From Kribbella jiaozuonensis (GTDB lineage: Bacteria > Actinomycetota > Actinomycetes > Propionibacteriales > Kribbellaceae): a DNA stretch of 64,000 bases. Shown piece by piece: positions 61,063 to 64,000 of this stretch. The notes under the pieces were generated by a model. It was not told where the DNA came from. It made no database searches and was given only the letters and a program-made list of their open reading frames with translations. The DNA lies in assembly GCF_005233875.1 (NCBI RefSeq), contig NZ_SZPZ01000003.1, positions 862,489-926,488 of the forward strand, read 5' to 3'. The translations under genes and the position numbers were made by a program. The stretch's first letter is position 1. Each line of letters begins with the position of its first letter.

Positions 61063-61928
61063 TGAACCTTCGCGAAGCACGTGCCCTGCTTGCCGATCGC
61101 GGCTTCGGACCGGGAGACAGCTCGACCAGGACGTTCCCCGACGGATCGCCGTACAAGGTCGAGATCCCCTCCTGCGAGGGGCCGCGGGTGATGACTGCGG
61201 TGCTGGAGGAGGCCAAGTCGCGCGGCATCACGATCGACCGGGTCTCGCAGGGCAGCGGCGTGATGATGCTGACCGACGGCGAGATCGAGGAGATGCTCTC
61301 GCTCGGCGCCTCCGCGGGTGTGGAGGTGTGTCTGTTCCTCGGGCCGCGCGGCGCGTGGGACATCGGTGGTCAGGCGAAGGTCTCGGCCGCGGTCGGCGGT
61401 GTTGCTCGGGGCAACGATCAGGTCGCGGCGTCGTTGTGTGACGCGTTCCGTGCGGTCGAGCTCGGCGTACGGAGTCTGCTGGTCGGCGACATCGGCGTAC
61501 TGGAGCTGCTCGGCGCGTTGAAGATCGAGGGCGAGCTGCCCGCGGATCTGGTGCTGAAGACGTCGGTGCTGATGCCGTTGCCGAACGCACCGACTGCCCG
61601 GCTGTACGAGCGACTCGGCGCAACCAGCCTGAACGTGTCGACGGACCTGCCGGTGCCGGTGCTCGCGGAGATCCGCTCGGTGACGACGGTCCCGATCGAC
61701 ATGTACATCGAGGTCCCCGACGACCAGGGCGGCCACGTCCGCTTCTACGACGTACCGGAGATCGTCCGCGTCGCCGCGCCTGTTTACTTGAAGATGGGCC
61801 TGCGCAACGCGCCGAACATCTACCCGGTCGGAGCGCACCTCGCCGGTACGGCGGAAGCCCTCGGGCGGGAGCGTGTCCGGCGAGCGGAGTTGATCCTGCG
61901 GCTGCTCGCCGAACAGGATGAGGCATGA
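61062..61928 (+). CDS. U32-peptidase-like TIM-barrel protein of unknown function
   Basis: 288 residues. The strand and helix rhythm (VEVCLFLGPRGAWDIGGQAK, ELGVRSLLVGDIGVLELLGA, LKTSVLMPLPNAPTARLYER, GATSLNVSTDLPVPVLAEI, VPIDMYIEVPDDQGGHVRFY) suggests a TIM barrel of the U32-peptidase-like type. It lacks the cysteine-rich motifs of RNA-modifying U32 enzymes. In this operon a sugar-acid aldolase or isomerase role is possible but unproven. TGATG overlap upstream, ATGA downstream. Confidence 0.72.
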   Translation: MNLREARALLADRGFGPGDSSTRTFPDGSPYKVEIPSCEGPRVMTAVLEEAKSRGITIDRVSQGSGVMMLTDGEIEEMLSLGASAGVEVCLFLGPRGAWDIGGQAKVSAAVGGVARGNDQVAASLCDAFRAVELGVRSLLVGDIGVLELLGALKIEGELPADLVLKTSVLMPLPNAPTARLYERLGATSLNVSTDLPVPVLAEIRSVTTVPIDMYIEVPDDQGGHVRFYDVPEIVRVAAPVYLKMGLRNAPNIYPVGAHLAGTAEALGRERVRRAELILRLLAEQDEA

Positions 61929-63298
61929 CCGATGCGCTCGTAACCCGGCTCCGATCCGCGTTGGGCGACGCGGCCGTCGTCGATGACCCCGATGTGCTGG
62001 ACAGCCATCGGCACGACCACGCGACGTTCTCGCCGGCCGGCGTACCGCGGGTGCTGGCACGGCCGACCTCGACCGCCGAGGTTGTCGAGGTCCTGCAGGC
62101 CGCTCGGGACTTCGGCGTACCGGTTGTCACGCAGGGCGCGCGGACCGGGTTGTCGGGGGCGGCCAACGCGATCGACGGCTGCTTGCTGCTGTCGACCGCG
62201 CGGATGAACCAGATCCTCGAGGTCTCGGTCGAGGACCAGGTCGCCGTGGTCCAGCCGGGGGTGGTGAACGCGGATCTCTCCCGGGCCGTGCTGGAGAGGG
62301 AACTGTTCTACCCGCCGGATCCGTCGTCGTGGGAGATGTCCACGATCGGCGGCAACATCGCGACCAACGCGGGCGGCTTGTGCTGTGTGAAGTACGGCGT
62401 GACGTCGGACTTCGTGCGCGGTCTGGAGGTCGTGCTCGCGTCGGGCGAGGTCGTTCGCACCGGTCGCCGGGCGGCGAAGGGCGTCGCCGGGTACGACCTG
62501 ACCCGATTGATCGTCGGCTCCGAAGGCACGTTGGGCGTGGTCACGGAGGCGACGCTGTCGTTGCGTCCGGCGCCTGAGGCCGCGCTGACGGCGGCTGCGA
62601 CGTTCCGCTCGATCGAGGACGGGATCGCGGCTGCCGCGGCGGTGATGGCATCGGGACTGCGGCCGTCGTTGCTGGAGTTCCTCGACCAACCGACGGTGCG
62701 GGCGATCCAGGACTACCGCGACATGGGTCTTCCGGGTGATGTCGGCTCGATGCTGCTCGCCCAGTCCGATCGCGGGCCTCGTGCGGCCGACGACGTTGCG
62801 CGCATCGCGGCGATCTGCGTAGAGCACGGCGCGATCGAGGTCGCGGAGGCGTCGGACGTCGAGGAGTCGCGGATGCTGCTCGAGGCGCGGCGGCTGGTCA
62901 ACTCCGCGCTGGAGCCACTCGGGACCACACTGATCGACGATGTGTCCGTACCGCGTTCGCAGCTGGTTGCGTTGCTGCGTGGCATCGCCGAGATGGGCGA
63001 CAAGTACCAGGTGCTGATCTGTTGCCCAGGGCACGTAGGCGACGGGAACATGCACCCGACCGTGGTCTTCGACCGCAACGATCCGGCTGCCGAGGAGCGC
63101 GCGCTGGAAGCGTTCGGCGCCGTGATGGAGCTGGGTCTCCGCCTCGGCGGTACGATCACCGGCGAACACGGCATCGGCACGTTGAAGGCGCGTTGGCTGG
63201 AGACCGAGCTCGGGCCGGTCGGACTCGAGCTGCACCGGCGGATCAAGCACGCCTTCGACCCGGACAACCTGCTCAACCCCGGGAAGGTACTGCGGTGA
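61925..63298 (+). CDS. FAD-linked oxidase of the GlcD/D-lactate dehydrogenase type
   Basis: 457 residues. The FAD-binding PCMH domain includes GVPVVTQGARTGLSGAANAI, VQPGVVNADLSRAVLE, and STIGGNIATNAGGLCCVKYG with GVTSDFVRGLEVVLASGEV. The FAD-oxidase C-terminal domain has CPGHVGDGNMHPTVVFDRND and TITGEHGIGTLKARWLE. It oxidises D-2-hydroxy acids (glycolate, D-lactate, D-2-hydroxyglutarate). Next to a LarA homologue, a D-lactate or sugar-derived 2-hydroxy-acid substrate is plausible. Overlaps at both ends (ATGA, GTGA). Confidence 0.9.
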   Translation: MTDALVTRLRSALGDAAVVDDPDVLDSHRHDHATFSPAGVPRVLARPTSTAEVVEVLQAARDFGVPVVTQGARTGLSGAANAIDGCLLLSTARMNQILEVSVEDQVAVVQPGVVNADLSRAVLERELFYPPDPSSWEMSTIGGNIATNAGGLCCVKYGVTSDFVRGLEVVLASGEVVRTGRRAAKGVAGYDLTRLIVGSEGTLGVVTEATLSLRPAPEAALTAAATFRSIEDGIAAAAAVMASGLRPSLLEFLDQPTVRAIQDYRDMGLPGDVGSMLLAQSDRGPRAADDVARIAAICVEHGAIEVAEASDVEESRMLLEARRLVNSALEPLGTTLIDDVSVPRSQLVALLRGIAEMGDKYQVLICCPGHVGDGNMHPTVVFDRNDPAAEERALEAFGAVMELGLRLGGTITGEHGIGTLKARWLETELGPVGLELHRRIKHAFDPDNLLNPGKVLR

Positions 63299-64000
63299 TC
63301 GATCCGTCCGAGATCCGTCCGTCGGCGAGGCAGGTGGCGTGGCAGCGGCAGGAGCTGACGGCGTTCGTGCATTTCGGGCCGAATACGTTCACGGATCTCG
63401 AGTGGGGGACCGGCGTGGACGATCCGGCGGTGTTCGACCCGTCGGACCTGGACTGCGCTCAGTGGGTCGAGACCCTCGTGGCCGCGGGGTTCAAGAGTGT
63501 GATTCTGACGGCCAAGCACCACGACGGCTTCTGTCTGTGGCCGAGCAAGTACCTCCCGCATACCGTTGCCGCGAGCCCGTATACCGGTGATGTCGTGGCC
63601 GAGCTGTCAGAGGCGTGCAAGGCTGCCGGTCTTGGCTTCGGGATCTACCTGTCGCCCGCGGATCTCTATCAGGAGAAGGCGCCCGGCGGGTATTACGGCA
63701 ACGGCAGCCCAGCGGTCGAGTCGGTCATCGGCGAGTTCACGTACACGGTCGACGACTACAACCGGTTCTACTTGCAGCAATTGCACGAGTTGCTGACGTC
63801 GTACGGGCCGATCGCCGAGGTCTGGCTCGATGGCGCGAATCCGACCAGCAGCGCGCAGGCGTACGACTACGACGCCTGGTTCGATCTGATCCGGCGGCTG
63901 GCGCCCGACGCCACGATCGCGATCGGCGGCCCGGATGTGCGGTGGGTCGGGAACGAGGACGGGTTCGCGCGCGAGACCGAGTGGAGCGTCGTACCGTTCG
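63295..64000 (+). CDS. GH29 alpha-L-fucosidase, N-terminal part (cut by window edge)
   Basis: My translation from the GTG at 63295 (in the previous stop, GTGA) stays open to the window end, 235 codons. It has the GH29 layout: WQRQELTAFVHFGPNTFTD, an AGFKSVILTAKHHDGFCLWP motif, GLGFGIYLSPADLY, and the retaining nucleophile Asp in IAEVWLDGANPTSS. No signal peptide, so it is cytoplasmic and would cleave imported fuco-oligosaccharides. As last visible gene of the sugar-acid operon it hints at a fucosylated or similar deoxy-sugar glycan as source. Confidence 0.9.
   Translation, partial: MIDPSEIRPSARQVAWQRQELTAFVHFGPNTFTDLEWGTGVDDPAVFDPSDLDCAQWVETLVAAGFKSVILTAKHHDGFCLWPSKYLPHTVAASPYTGDVVAELSEACKAAGLGFGIYLSPADLYQEKAPGGYYGNGSPAVESVIGEFTYTVDDYNRFYLQQLHELLTSYGPIAEVWLDGANPTSSAQAYDYDAWFDLIRRLAPDATIAIGGPDVRWVGNEDGFARETEWSVVPF

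Overview
The window looks like chromosomal DNA of a high-GC actinobacterium. Coding third positions are almost all G or C, GTG starts are common, ATGA/GTGA/TGATG gene overlaps are frequent, and several genes start immediately after a TAnnnT -10 box, which suggests leaderless transcripts. DUF1707 proteins, a stand-alone small-type PurL with PurS and PurQ, and many secreted glycosidases paired with LacI, DeoR and GntR regulators fit a soil saprophyte of the Nocardioidaceae/Kribbellaceae type. The family assignment is an inference; no rRNA or other taxonomic marker is present. I saw no tRNA, rRNA, CRISPR array, prophage or insertion sequence.

Layout. 1-2970: end of a membrane glycosyltransferase, a Gly-Gln repeat membrane protein, a four-helix membrane protein, and a TetR/FAD-monooxygenase divergent pair. 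2974-12903: purine synthesis (purC, then purS-purQ-purL) with a PadR/ABC exporter/CDP-alcohol transferase operon on the opposite strand, and an undescribed membrane protein wedged between purQ and purL. 12961-19489: DUF1707 proteins, a LacI-regulated GH127 arabinofuranosidase, a GNAT acetyltransferase and a cupin protein. 19468-25278 (minus strand): a dihydroxyacetone kinase operon dhaK-dhaL-dhaM, whose DhaM carries its own complete HPr and Enzyme I, preceded by an MFS transporter and an ECF sigma factor. 25340-30454: a membrane Ser/Thr kinase, an MFS/ArsR pair and two paralogous anchored proteins. 30753-35931: a sugar ABC importer without its ATPase, a lectin-like secreted protein and a GH43 enzyme; with the GH127 enzyme this suggests arabinan or arabinoxylan use.

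36048-37264 is a pocket of small orphan genes. It contains a perfect 13-bp inverted repeat and a dense cluster of DnaA-box-like 9-mers far from any dnaA gene. 37359-42621 is a DeoR-controlled sugar or polyol operon with two FGGY kinases, a histidine phosphatase and a 2-hydroxyacid dehydrogenase. 42643-46464 holds a MarR/MFS/GDPD operon and a Gfo/Idh oxidoreductase with three copies of an operator-like palindrome upstream. 46505-49522 is a solitary NACHT NTPase of lower GC, resembling bacterial NLR-like antiphage proteins.

52104-64000 is a GntR-controlled, tightly overlapping operon for non-phosphorylative sugar-acid catabolism: a double-length UxaA-family protein, a KdaD-like FAH-fold enzyme, an aldehyde dehydrogenase, an IlvD/Edd dehydratase, a LarA-like racemase/epimerase, a U32-like protein, a GlcD-type oxidase and a GH29 alpha-L-fucosidase cut by the window edge. 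The dehydratase, FAH enzyme and aldehyde dehydrogenase fit a Weimberg-type route to 2-oxoglutarate. The strongest novelty candidates are the internally duplicated UxaA protein, whose cysteines lie only in the second copy, the operon as a whole, the NACHT protein, and the DnaA-box cluster.
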